A DNA stretch of 64,000 bases, from NCBI RefSeq assembly GCF_035046485.1, contig NC_085138.1, forward strand, positions 4,463,409-4,527,408, written 5' to 3'. The translations under genes were made by a program, and so were the position numbers. The first letter of the stretch is position 1. The number at the start of each line of letters is the position of its first letter. The notes under the pieces are model-generated. The model was not told where the DNA came from and did not search any database. It saw only the letters and a program-made list of their open reading frames with translations. Source of the DNA: Aedes albopictus (taxonomy: Eukaryota > Arthropoda > Insecta > Diptera > Culicidae). Of the stretch, positions 38,700 to 49,966 are shown in pieces.

Positions 38700-39180
38700 T
38701 AATAGTCCATTGCCTCGTTATTGTAGTTATTGTAGTTCCCGCGTGATTTAAAAAGAGCCCGAAATAATCCGCAATTGCGCGGTTCACGGTTGGGAAAATT
38801 AGCCTGCAGCTCTCAGTGATGCGATCAATGGCAATGCAGTTCATCAGATAAAGACAGTCGCAGACCACGACTCGTGGTGGTGATGTGACCGTGATGCGAT
38901 GTAATATGATGTGGCCGGATTGGGGATTTGGTTGTGGCTTCTATTTTGACCAACCAAAATGTGAAGCGCACCGACGGGATGCTAGCCAGGATTGCAGATG
39001 TTGACCCTTTGATGACGTAACGGGAAAAGCGGCGCGAATAAAGATGCGACCCCTGTAGCGCGTCTTGCAGGAGAATTCAGCTTGATAGATAGCTGGTTCT
39101 CAGTTGGGTGTCAAGCAGTTTCGTCCCATTTCAATTCAAGTGATGTTCGATTCTGCTGGTGTTTAGTTTTGTTAACAAGT
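38700..39180. other. GC-richer segment inside the nested TIR element
   Basis: Composition here differs from the AT-rich interior around it. No ORF over 64 codons. It could be a captured host fragment, for example promoter-like DNA ending near 39130 with TCAGTTGG, but nothing proves this. Confidence 0.3.
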
Positions 39181-39829
39181 AACTTTATATTTTGAAGAAA
39201 CCTTTGGTGTATACTTTGCTGATGAAAAAACAATTTGGCTGGAGCGTGGTCATAATGTTTGTTATGATTGAGTAAAAAAGTGAACATTGCGTATTGCCAA
39301 GATTATAAGAAGAACATAAACAATGTTCTATAAGTGTTATATAATCACATAATCATCAAATTTCGAGCATGATGAAGTTGATTATATTCTTTTCTTATTT
39401 GTTATGAGCCAACATAAATAAAACTAAATAAAAACATAAGATGTTTTCTAATACGCTTATAACTCGTTTATAAAACATCTTTTGAAGTTAAGATTTCTAA
39501 AGATGTTTTCTGTGTTGCTTGGGAATTTGTTGACCTATATTTGAATATATCGAAATGCAACATTTAAGCTAGTTTTTGAAGACATGTTCATTTTAGCCCC
39601 ATCGATTGTTCATTTTACCCACACTATTTTTCATGACTCTGTTTTCTAGCATTTTTTGCAATCGAAAATAATGTAAGAAAATTGTATTTTTTATCAATAT
39701 TTTCTTCCAGGACTCTTAGAATATATTACCATCTACGATGTAACAGGGTAAAAAAGATAGATTTTGTCATATTTCTATTGGAAAAGTCGACAAACGCTTA
39801 GGGTGTTCATATTACCCCCAATTCCCCTA

Positions 39830-40227
39830 CACTCAGGCAAATAAACCTAAGATTATCATAAGGTCCATCTTATGAAATGGCCTTTAAACAATTCATAACG
39901 GCTAGAACGATTTGCATAAGGTCGGCCTATGACGCAGAATCGACTCATACAGTTTGGCTTTTATACATATTTAGCAACACGATATTCTCAAGCGTCGATA
40001 GCCGCGTGGGTTGGGCACGAGCTCAGTGATCTCGACGTTCATGGATCGATTCCAGTCTGCATCATTTTATGATTTGTCTGCTCTTTTCATAAGTTTATAT
40101 TATTTAATTAGGTCATAATAAGCATGTTCAATTCTCATAAGGTATTCTTATGGCATCCATACTTTACAGCTATGGCTAAATTTCATAAGGTATTTTGATT
40201 AATTTCAGTAATTTACTTCGCTGAGTG
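39830..40227. mobile_element. 398-bp MITE CACTCAGGCAAATAAA, TSD TA
   Basis: The left end CACTCAGGCAAATAAA and the inverse of the right end CACTCAGCGAAGTAAA match at 13 of 16. TA lies at 39828-39829 and 40228-40229, both shared with neighbouring elements. CATAAGGT(A/C) occurs repeatedly inside both halves. A tRNA-like sequence lies in the centre. Confidence 0.82.
39985..40060 (+). mobile_element. tRNA-like core of the 398-bp MITE
   Basis: GCGTCGATAGCCGCGTGGGT resembles a tRNA 5' arm with A box, and TTCATGGATCGATTCCAG (40039-40056) a B box. A serine- or leucine-like variable arm could account for the spacing. It is not a good tRNA: the acceptor and anticodon arms do not pair. The element thus seems to carry an internal RNA polymerase III-type promoter between DNA-transposon ends. 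Confidence 0.55.
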
Positions 40228-40229
40228 TA

Positions 40230-41350
40230 CACTGAACCAAGACTTCATCCTTTCAATGACTGAAAACTAATATGCTCGCGCCCTTTAACGATGAGCAGTC
40301 GAAATTCGGATGACGAACATACGCTTCGATTTGAAACCGGATGACTCATGCATATGCTTTTGTGCTTGTATGCGTATGCTAGTGGTTCAATTTAGGAAAG
40401 AGTTTCGAATTGAAAATCAGCTGACGATCTTGTCAAGTTCGAATGCAATCCACTTGTAAAGCTAATGAAAAAATATTGCTTTATGAATGTTGTATTTTTG
40501 ATTTTTAGTAGAAAAAATTTTTTTGATATATGATATTTTGAAATTAAAAAGAAGAGAAAAAGGAGTTGTACAATAGGTTTAGTTTTATTTATTAATACTT
40601 TATTGGGCCTTTCATATTAAAAACGCGGGATTTCACATAAAATAAAATAACAATAAAAAAGGTTTTGCACTAATTAATTTATGGCGAGGTTCAGGAAATC
40701 GCTGACCATCATTTGCAGAGCGCCGAATCTCGGGAGTTCCGTACATTTCAGTTGCCATTTTGGACAAGGCAATGATAATTGGGATGGCGAATCTTCACTG
40801 CAGCCATATCTCCTAAAATATGGACAAATTGATATTTTTACGCGCTAAGTATACTCGGAAAGATAAATTGTAATAAATTATGTTATTCCTTACCTTAACT
40901 GAAACTGCAAATTGAAAACCTCCTCAAAAAATTTGTAATTAAGATTTCAGCTGCTCAAATTACGCACGTTCTACTTTGGTTTCTACCAACAATGGCTGCC
41001 GAAATTCGATCAGCAACGAGCTTGATCCGCGCCCGCAGGGTGTGTGTAACAACATCCGATACCAGCGGGAGATGCATATGTGAACTGACTGATATGCGTT
41101 GTGGGGCACGCGTGATGCAATCATCAACCAGTTCGAGGATGATTCACGTTCGATTTGTTCTCACTTGTTTTTCGAATGATGGTTCATCCGGAAAGCGTCG
41201 TGATTGTGAGATTGCATTCAACTCGTAATCATTCGATTTCGTCGTGATTTGTCATTCGGTTGCAGCAATCATTCGAATACAGGTGAATCCTGTTTCGGAT
41301 TGTTGGGAATGATGTTGCATTCGTTTGCAGGATGAAGTTTCCCTTCAGTG
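40230..41350. mobile_element. 1.12-kb TIR element CACTGAACC..., TSD TA
   Basis: The left end CACTGAACCAAGACTTCATC and the inverse of the right end CACTGAAGGGAAACTTCATC match at 16 of 20. TA lies at 40228-40229 and 41351-41352. CATTCG and GGATGA steps are frequent near both ends. The 78-residue ORF at 40992-41228 has no known motif, so the element is presumably non-autonomous. Confidence 0.8.
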
Positions 41351-41352
41351 TA

Positions 41353-41845
41353 GGAACTTGTGAGGACCAGAGCTATGTTGGACGCTCTCCTTATCGACTC
41401 ACCGTTTTGCAGCCCGGTAGTATTAGACCACCAAGCTCAATTAGAACATATCATACTATTTAGTGCAAATCACCAAAAAAAAACAAACCTAGCAAATATA
41501 ACTATTTGACCATTTTATACATGGAAGCATGACTTGATCACAATTAAACTTCAAAATGAATATTCAAGGAGTGCTACAATGTTGTTCTTGCGCTTTATTC
41601 GTGAGTCCTACCGAGTTGGTTTATTACATGAATTATTCACTGAAGGAAGGCAAGCGCGATGTCAGGTGAAATTGAAAATAAATTTTGCAACCACAAGTTT
41701 GCGTTGCATATGGCTTCCCGCATATCTCTAGTTGGTGGAACAGAGCACCAACCAGTAACAAAACTCTTTTTGTCTGCATGGAGTCGGAACGGGTAGCGAA
41801 GGCCAGCATATTCTTTTGGTTTTGCAACACATCATACATGTGAGT
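41353..41845 (-). other. Probable continuation of RTE 5' region, then unassigned DNA
   Basis: The first 100 bp are GC-richer and flank the TA-element chain, so they should rejoin the LINE 5' region at 36486. After about 41450 the DNA is AT-rich with no gene. It is the left flank of the hAT-like element. Confidence 0.4.
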
Positions 41846-42289
41846 CATGGGCGTAGTCAGAGGGAGGCAGGGGGGGGCGTAGCCCCCCCTGGCCACCAGA
41901 TTTATTTTTTAAATCGAGCCACCTCAAAGATTATCTATATTTCAGAGTTCCAGAAAAAATATCACAAAAAATAAACTATTCTAATAATCAAGGTTTTTAT
42001 CCACAATTATCAAACTTTTTAGTCGAGAACTACGGTACATTTCACCAAGTATTTCTCCAAGAGAACCACTTCAATCTTATCATAGAATTTTACCAAAAAA
42101 CAAGCTTGGTTGAATGGCTAAATTTTGTGATGTTTGTTTATGGAATACAACAGCATGCCAAATTTACAAGATATACCGGAACCGGTTCCGGTACGACCTT
42201 GTAGAACCATATGCTACTATAGGGTGCAATTATGTGCTACTTCTACACGAATTTTCACTTGTAAGTTTAAGCAAACGTCATGCTAAGAG

Positions 42290-45200
42290 CAAAAATACCT
42301 TGGATTTCCTTAGGAATTCTTTCAAGGAACCTCCAGAAATTCCTATAGACATTTATTCAGGAACTTTTCAGGGATTTTTTCAGAAATTCCAAAAGGGATT
42401 TCTCCAGGAGTTTCTTCTTCGTGAATTCCTTCATGGGCATCTTGTAGGGTTCCGTTTGTGATGGTTTCAGAGTTCGTTCCAAGAAATGCTTCAAGAATTC
42501 AGCCCACGATTCCTTCAAAAATGTTTACAGATATGTCTGCAAGGATGCATCGACGAATTCCTCCAGGAATTTTTCCATAGCTTCCTTCAGTGATTCCATC
42601 ATTGATTGCTCTAGAGAATTTTTCAAGATTTCTTCTATGAGTTTCACCAGACATTCTTCCGGAAATTTCTCCTGGGATATCTATAGAATTTTCTCCAGTA
42701 ATTGTGCCAGTGCTTTTTTCGATAATTCCTCCAGGAATTTCTTCAGGGATACTCGTCAGCAGAAATTCTTTTAGGTATTTCTGTAATTGTATTTCTTGAG
42801 GGATTTATCTATATATTCCTTCAAGAATTCCACTAGTGATTGCTCCAATAATTCAGCCTGGAATAATTCGAAGTATTTTAGCACTAATACCAGAATTTTA
42901 CTACAGATTAGCTAAAAGTTAATCCAGGAGTTCCTTTTGTACAAAATATTCTTTTGGGAGTCCAGCCAAAGATTTTAACAATAATTCGTCCAAAAATTTT
43001 TGAGACATGGATTTTATATTTTTTTTTTCCTACAGAAATTCTACAGAATTTGTTAAGAAAGCTTTGCGGGGATTTCCTAAGGATTTTCTCATGGAATTAC
43101 TTCCGGGATTCCTTATGGGATTATTCAACTCAACAACAACTCCAGGGAATATTTTAAAAATTCCTCTAAAGATTCCCCCAGCAACACTTTTTAGAATTCC
43201 TTCAGGAGTTCCTCTTGGAATTCTGTCAGGGACTCCTCCAGGAATTAAGAATTAATCCAGTACATCCTACAGGGACAGTTTAGGGATACCTCTAGGAATC
43301 GTTTCGACAATTTCTTCAGGAATTCTTCCTAAGATTCTTCCAGGACTTTCTCAAGGGATTCCTCCACGAATTTCTCCAGAGATCCCTCCAGGAATTATTC
43401 CAGGGATTTCACAGAGGATTCCCCTTAAAACTCATCCAGGGGTTCCTTCAGAAATGCCTCTAGAGATTCCTCCAGAAATTCCTCCAGGAATTCTTCAAGA
43501 GATTCCTTAAGGAGTATTTCTAGAGATTCCTCCGTTAATACCTTCATGCATTCCTCTAGGATATCCTCCATGGATTCCTCCAAGAAAATCTGCAGTTCTT
43601 AACTCGGGAAGTGAGTCTTTTTGAAACAACTTATTTAAACAATCCTCCAAAGATTCTCCCAGGAACTCTTCATAGGATTCCTTCAGGAATTTCTTTAGGA
43701 AATTGCTTGAAATTGCTTTCGGGATTCCTTGTCGAGTTTCTTCAGGAACTCTTCTAAGGATTCTCAAAATTTCTCCAAGAATTCCATCTGCGATTTCTTC
43801 AGGAATTATTTCTGATATTGCTCACTAGATTTATCCACGATTTTTTTCATAAATTCCTCTAGGAATTTTTCCAGGGATTCCTCTGGGAATTTCTGCAGGG
43901 ATTTCTCTAAAAACTCCTACAGGAATTCATCTAGAGATTCCCCCATAAATTCCGCCAGAAATTCCTCTAGATATTTCTTAAGGAGTTCCTGTGGAGATTC
44001 CTTCAGCAATTCCTACATGCATTTCTCTAGGATACCCTCCAAGGATCCCTTGAAGAATCCCTGCAAGATTTTTTTCAGATATTCTTCCAAACAATCTTTC
44101 AGGGTTTCCTCCATGCATTCCTCCAGTTATTGCTTCCGAGATTCTTCCAAGAATTTCACCAGGAATTCCTAAAGAAATTTATCCAGGAAATCCTTAAGGG
44201 ATACCTCCAAGGATTTTTTTTTCAGAGACTCCTACAGGGATTCCTGCAAAGATTTTCCAAGAATAACTTCAGAGAATCCTCCAGGAATTCCACCAGTAAT
44301 TCTACTACCAGTAATTCCAGAAGATTTCCAGGCATTCTTTCAGGGATTCCTCCTTGGATTCTTACAGAGATTTCTCCAGGATTTTTTAAGCGATTCCTGC
44401 AGGAATTCCACCAGATATTCATCCAAGAATTGCTTCAGAGACTCATCCAGAAACTCCTCCTAATGCTTCCAGGAGATTCATTCAAAAAACCATGCTGGCA
44501 TTCCTCCAGAATTCCATCCAGGAATTTCTCCAGGATCTCCTCGAGGAATTCCTCCAGGAATTCTGTAGAGGTTTTTTTCAGAAATTTCTCTCAGAGTTCA
44601 TCTAGAGATTCCCCTTGCAATCCATCCAGTAATTGTTGCCAGAATTCCTCCAAAGATTCCTCCAGGAATTCCCAAAGGAAAACCATCAGGAATTCCTCCA
44701 GGCATTCCTCCAAGATTTTATCCAGGAATTTTTTTCAAGAACTCTTCTAGGAAATTCTCCAGAAATTACCCCAAGAATTTCTTCAGGAATTCCTCCAACA
44801 ATTTCCCTAGGAATTGATCCAGGAATTGTTCCTGGACATCCTTCAGAAACTATGTCAGCAATTTCTCCAGGAATTTTTCCTGAAAATCTTCAGGGGATAT
44901 TTTCAGAAATCCTTCCAGGAAATTCTCCAGGATTTCCCTCAAGAATTTTTCACAGATTCCTCCAAGAATTTATCTAAGAATTTCTTCTGAGATTCCTTCA
45001 TTAATTGCTTCAGGGATTTCTCTAGGGATTTCTCCACGAATTTCTCCAGAATTTTTTTCAAGGATTCCTTCGAAGATTCTTCCAGGAAATCCTTCAGAAG
45101 TTCCTCTCAGGATTCTTCCAGCAAATCCGCTAGGGATTTCATAAGAACCTTTTCCAGGAAATTCACCAGGAATACCTTCAGGAATTTTTCAGGGATTCCT

Positions 45201-47510
45201 CCAGGTACTCCTCCAGGAATTCCTCTGGAGATTCCTCCAGGGATTTCTTCACAAATTCCTTCAAGGATTTCTTCAGGGATTCTTTCAGGAATTCCTTCGT
45301 GAATTTCTCTAGGAATTCCTCCAAAAATTTGGCTAGAAATTCCTCCAGGATTTTCTCAAGGATTTTTTTTCAGAAATATAAAAATAATATTAAAGGGGCT
45401 GTCCATAAACCACGTGGTCATTTTTTTTTTGGGACTTCTCAACCCCACTACCCCCCAACCCCCCCCCCCCCCCCCCCCCACGGCGTGGTCATTAGTCCAT
45501 ACAATTTTTTTTTATTTGTCCATACAAAATGGTCATTGGCCGAACCCCCCCCCCACCCCCCTCATGACCACGTGGTTTATGGACAGCCCCAAACTCCCAG
45601 AATTCCTCTGGAGATTCCTCTAGAAACTTATCCAGTAATTCTTTCATTTATTCCTTTAGAGATTCCTCTAGGAACTCCTACAGGCATTCCCCCAAGATTT
45701 TATCCGGGATTTTCTCCAGGAACTCCTCCAGGAATTACCCCAGAAATTGCATACTTCAGAAACTGTGTTCGCAATTCCTCTAGGGATTCTTCCAGGCATT
45801 CCTCCAGGAATTTCTCTCGATATTCCATCAGGAATTGCTTCAGAAATTACTCCAGAGATTTCTCCATGATTTTTTCCACGGTTTTTTTCAGGGATTTTCC
45901 CATGAATTTTTTCCAGGAAATCCTTCGAAGATTCCACTAGGAAATCTTCCAGAAGTTCCTCCAAAAATTCTTCCAGGAAATTCTCTATTGATTTCTTCAG
46001 AAATTCTTCCAGGAAGTTCTCCAGGAATACCTTCATGAATTTATCATGGGTTCCCTTAGGTATTCCTTCAGCGATTTCTCCACAAATTTCTTCAAGGATT
46101 CCCCCAGGGATTCCTTCAGAAATTCCTTCGAGGACTTTACAAGGAATTCCGCTAGAAATTCCTCCAGAAATTTCTCAAAGGATTTTGTTCAGAATTAGAA
46201 AAATAACAGTAAAATAAATAGAAATCTCCCAGAATTCCTCTGGAGATTCCTCTAGAAATTCGCCCAGTAATTCTTTCGAAAATTCATCTAGAGATTCTTC
46301 CAGCAACTCTCACAGGAATATCTCTAGGAATTCCTCCAGACATTCATCCAGGATTTTATCCAGGAGTTTCTCCAGGAAATACACCGGGAATTTCATCAGG
46401 AATTCTTCCAGGAATTGCTCCTGGACATCCTTCAGAAATTATGTCAAGAATTCCTACAGGATTTTTTCCAGGAAATCCTTCAGAGATTCTTTCAGAAAAC
46501 TCACCAGAAATACTTTTAGGATTTTTTCAGGCTTTCCTCCAGGAATTCCGCCAGATATTCGTCCAGGATTTGCTTCAGAGATTCCGCCAGGGATTTCTCC
46601 TCGAACTTCTCCAGAGATATTCCCAGAAATTCCTCCAGGGAATCCTCCAGAAATTCCTCCAAGGGTTCTTCCAGGAAACCCTAGTGGAATTTCTCAAGGG
46701 ATTTTTTTTCAGAAATTTCTCCAGCAATTCCTCCCAGAATTGCTTTGGAGATTTCTCCAGGATTTTTTCTAGGGATTGCTCCAAGAATTCATCCAAGAAA
46801 TTTCTCCAGGAATTCTTACTGGGTCTCATCCAAGAATTCTTTCAGGAATTACGCCAATAATTTGATCAGAAGTTTCTCCATGCATTCCTCCAGGATTCTC
46901 TCTAGAGATTTTCCCAGGAATTGCTTCTGGGATTCCTCCAGGAATTCCTTCAGGGATTTCTTGCAGAATTCCTCCAAGGATTCCTTCTGAAATTTCTCTA
47001 AGATTTCCTCAAGAGATTTCTTTTGAAATTTTTAAAAGGATACCTCCCAGAATTCCTCCAGGAATTTTTCCAGAATTTTCTACAAGGAATTCTCAAGAAA
47101 TTAATCTAGGATTTCTTCTTGGATTTCCTCATGAGATCTCTTCAGATATTTCTCTAGGTTTTCCTCCCATAATGTATACAGGAATTCCTCCAGGTATACT
47201 TCCAGAATTCTTCCAGGGATTTCACCGGGAATCCCTCTGGGATTTTTTCCAGGGATTCTACAGGGCTTCTTCCAGGCATTCCTGTAGGAATTGCTCCTGG
47301 AATTCATCCAGGTGTTTCTTCAGGGGTTTATCCAGAAAGTCTTCCAGGGATTGCTCCGGGAATTCTTCCAGAGATTACTCCATGAATTCCCCATGGATGA
47401 TTTCTTCAGAAATTTCTCTCAGGTTCTCTTCAAGAATTCATTTAGGAGTTCCTTCGAAAATTTTCGAAATCCTTCTATCATCTTTTCAGTGATGTACCCA
47501 AGAACTTCTC
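42290..47510. repeat. Degenerate GGAATTCC-type repeat block, 5.2 kb
   Basis: The text is built of variants of AGGAATTCCTCCAGGAATTT, TTCCTCCAAGATT and similar steps. Longer-range duplication is visible: text at 45290-45400 plus 45594-45660 reappears at 46100-46290, so parts amplified as units of about 0.6-0.8 kb. Many ORFs of 60-213 codons on both strands arise from the stop-poor unit and are not genes. Confidence 0.88.
45395..45590. mobile_element. 196-bp MITE with perfect 27-bp TIRs
   Basis: GGGGCTGTCCATAAACCACG at the left is mirrored exactly for 27 bp at the right (ending GGACAGCCCC). AAA flanks both sides (45392-45394 and 45591-45593), consistent with a 3-bp duplication. The interior has a run of about 19 C. 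The paralogous repeat at 46185-46240 lacks it and serves as an approximate empty site. Confidence 0.92.
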
Positions 47511-47521
47511 CAGGATTACCT

Positions 47522-49966
47522 GATGTTTTTGCCTTTCTCGTACACCAAAGTGTACTGAAAGGCTATATGATCACTCAAAAAACGAATTTTCGATAGAAGG
47601 CTCGGAGTGTAAAGTCACATATACCAATCAACTCAGTTCGACGAATTGAGATGATGTCTGTATGTGCGTATGTGTGTATGTGTGTATGTGTGTATGTATG
47701 CCTGTGTACAAAAAGGTCACTCACTTTTAAGGCACTTCCCATTGGCCGATTTTTCGGATTATAGCTCGAATCGAACCGGAATTTTACCGCATTGTTTGCT
47801 ATTGAAAATGGTCCGGATCGGTCAAGGCGTTCCGGAGTTATGGCCATTTGAGTGATCCGGACCAGCACCGGTAGAACTGGCCACATACATATAAAACTGA
47901 ACCAAGTCCCCGACCAAGCTCCATCATGCGACACATCAAACTACGGCGATTTTTGTAACCTTCAGCATGGTTGACAAATTTTGTGAGGATAGTAACACAG
48001 GAGACCGAAAATTCTACGATGTCGGTCCAAAGTTCAAGATGGCGGTCTAAAATCCAAAATGGCGGCTCCAAATTCAAGATGGCGGCTGTATAATGGAGTT
48101 TTAAGCCCTAAACCATGCAATATGGGTATATTTTGTATGGGGAAGATGTTTGGAGTCCAAAAATGGCGACCATAATATTCAAGATGACGGTCTATAATCC
48201 TAGATGGCGCCTCCAATTCAAGATGGCGGCTGTTTAATGGAGTTTTAGGCACTAAAACCATGTAACATGGGTATATTTTGTATGGGGAAGATGTCTGGAG
48301 ACCATAAATGGCGATCTGAGTATCCAAGATGGTGGTCTAAAATTCAAGATGGCGGCTCCAAATTAAATATGGCGGCTGTATAACGGAGTTTTAGGCTCTA
48401 AACCATGCAATAAGAGTATATTTTGTATGGGGTAGATTTCCGGTGTCCAAAAATGGCGACCTGAACATTCAAGATGGCGTTCTAAAATTCAAGATGGCGG
48501 CTTCAAATTCAAGATGGAGGCTGTTTAAAGGAGTTTCAGATCCTAAAACCATGCAATATGGGTACATTTGGTATGGCGGTCTAAAATCCAAGATGGCGGC
48601 TCCAAATTCAAGATGGCGGTTGTTTAGTGGAGTTTTTGGCTCGAAAACCATGCAATAAGAGTATATTTTGTATGGGCAAGATGTCCGGAGTCCAAAAATA
48701 ATGACCTGAATATCCAAGATGGCGGCTCCAAATTCAAGATGGTGGTTGTAAAGTGGAGTTTTTGACTATAAAGCCATGCAATATGATTATATTTTGTATG
48801 GGAAGGTGTACGGAGTCCAAAAATGGCAACCTGAATATCCAAGATAGCGGCCTAAAATACAAAATGGCGGCTCTAAACTCAAGATGGCGGATGTATAATA
48901 GAGTTTAGGCCCTAAAACCATGCAAGAAGAGTATATTTTGTATGGGGAAAATGTCCGAAGTCCATAGATGGCAACCTTAATATCCAAGATAGCGGTCTAA
49001 AATTCAAAATGGCGGCTTCAAATCAAGATGGAGGCTGTTAAATGGAGTTTTAGGCTCTAAAACTATGGAAAATGGGTATATTTGGTATAAGGAAGATATC
49101 CGGAGTCCAAAAATGGCGACCACAATTTCCAAGAGGGCGATCTAAAATCCAAAATGGCGGCTCCAAATTCAAAACGGTGGCTGTTTAAAGCAATTTTAGA
49201 CCCTAACTGCATGTAATATGGGTATATTTGGTATAGGGAAGATGTCTGGAGTCAAAAATGGAGACCGCAATATGCAAACTGGTGGCCCAAACACCAAGAT
49301 GACGGCTCCAAATTCAAGATGGTGGCTGTTTAATGGCGTTTTAAGCTCTAAATCCGTGTCACATGGGTTTATTTGATATAGGGACGAATTGTGGACTGTG
49401 GACTGGGCTCTAAAACCATGCAATATGGGTATATCTGGTACGGGGAAGAAATGTGGAGTCTAAAAATAAAATCCAGAATAGTCAAGATGGCGGACTTAAA
49501 TCCAAAATTGCGGCTCAAAGTTCAAGATAGCGGCTTTTTGTTATGGTGAAATGGGAGATCGTCCAGGTGCATTTTTGACTCGAATTTTTGAGAGCACCGA
49601 TCTCGTCATCCACAAAACGCCCGGAACCGAAAATGCTAATCAATGTTTATCACGAGTGAGCAAGGCTACTCATTGCTTTTTCAGCTCTGTTTGTTGTATA
49701 GATGACGAGATCCGTGTGTTCGGTATTTGCAAGGCAGTCATTGTGACGGCCATCTTTGGATTCGCTCATATATGTCCTTAAGACATATAGGCGCAAACAT
49801 CAAAGCTACATAAACGATATGATTTCTGGTGCCATGTAATGGATTTTTGTTTAACGTATGAAAGTGCGATATTCATCTACATGTCACTTGAGTTTTGTTG
49901 AAATGTGTTTTCGAAGGCACGAGGAAGGCGCCATCACCGTTAGGTGGATTAATTAGGGTTTTTTTT
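47522..49966. mobile_element. 2.4-kb interspersed repeat carrying a tandem array
   Basis: The left end is TTTTTGCCTTTCTCGTACAC and the right end GGAAGGCGCCATCACC, AGGTGGATTAATTAGGG and a T-run. The inverse of the right end contains GCCTTCCTCGTGCC, similar to the left end, so the two ends are weakly inverted. Another truncated right end lies at 7464-7515. A (TGTGTATG)n tract occupies 47655-47705. No coding content is recognised. The family looks common in Aedes DNA from memory, but I cannot name it. Confidence 0.65.
48000..49545. repeat. Tandem array, about 144-bp unit, CAAGATGGCGG-rich
   Basis: GTATATTTTGTATGGGGAAG-type text recurs at about 48127, 48271, 48417, 48661, 48788, 48932, 49076, 49221 and 49428. 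Most steps are 144-146 bp; shorter ones (about 100-127) occur where units are deleted. Within each unit AAGATGGCGGCTCCAAATTC and GGAGTCCAAAAATGGCGAC appear. About ten diverged units. Antisense ORFs of 66-97 codons are by-products. Confidence 0.9.

Larger units (their letters stand above)
37118..39523. mobile_element. 2.4-kb nested TIR element CCCAAGTAACACA
   Basis: The left end CCCAAGTAACACA and the inverse of the right end CCCAAGCAACACA match at 12 of 13. AAAACATCTTA-like motifs lie just inside both ends (37250; 39440-39500). I see no clear target duplication. It carries a tRNA-like segment (about 38170-38260) and a GC-richer stretch (38700-39180). No transposase frame is visible. Confidence 0.65.
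36489..39827. mobile_element. 3.34-kb TIR element GGGGAATTG..., TSD TA
   Basis: The left end GGGGAATTGTGGGTAAAATG and the inverse of the right end GGGGAATTGGGGGTAATATG agree with two mismatches. TA lies at 36487-36488 and 39828-39829. Internal copies of GGTAAAATGAACA occur at about 36512 and 36871, and inverse copies at 39580 and 39605. No transposase is seen. A second TIR element (37118-39523) is nested inside. Confidence 0.85.
30200..41450 (-). mobile_element. RTE-type LINE split by four or more insertions
   Basis: A single minus-strand LINE can be followed from its 3' coding end (about 30230) through reverse transcriptase, linker and endonuclease to its 5' region (34.3-34.6 kb). It continues at 36287-36486 and probably at 41353-41450. 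Insertions are a TG...CA element (31174-32495), a 1.7-kb TIR element (34609-36286), and a chain of three TA-target elements (36489-41350). Removing the first restores an uninterrupted reverse transcriptase frame. Homology to the remnant at 905-1195 supports the 5' part. The join across 36489-41350 rests on TA duplication and on GC-rich flanks, so it is less certain. Confidence 0.8.
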
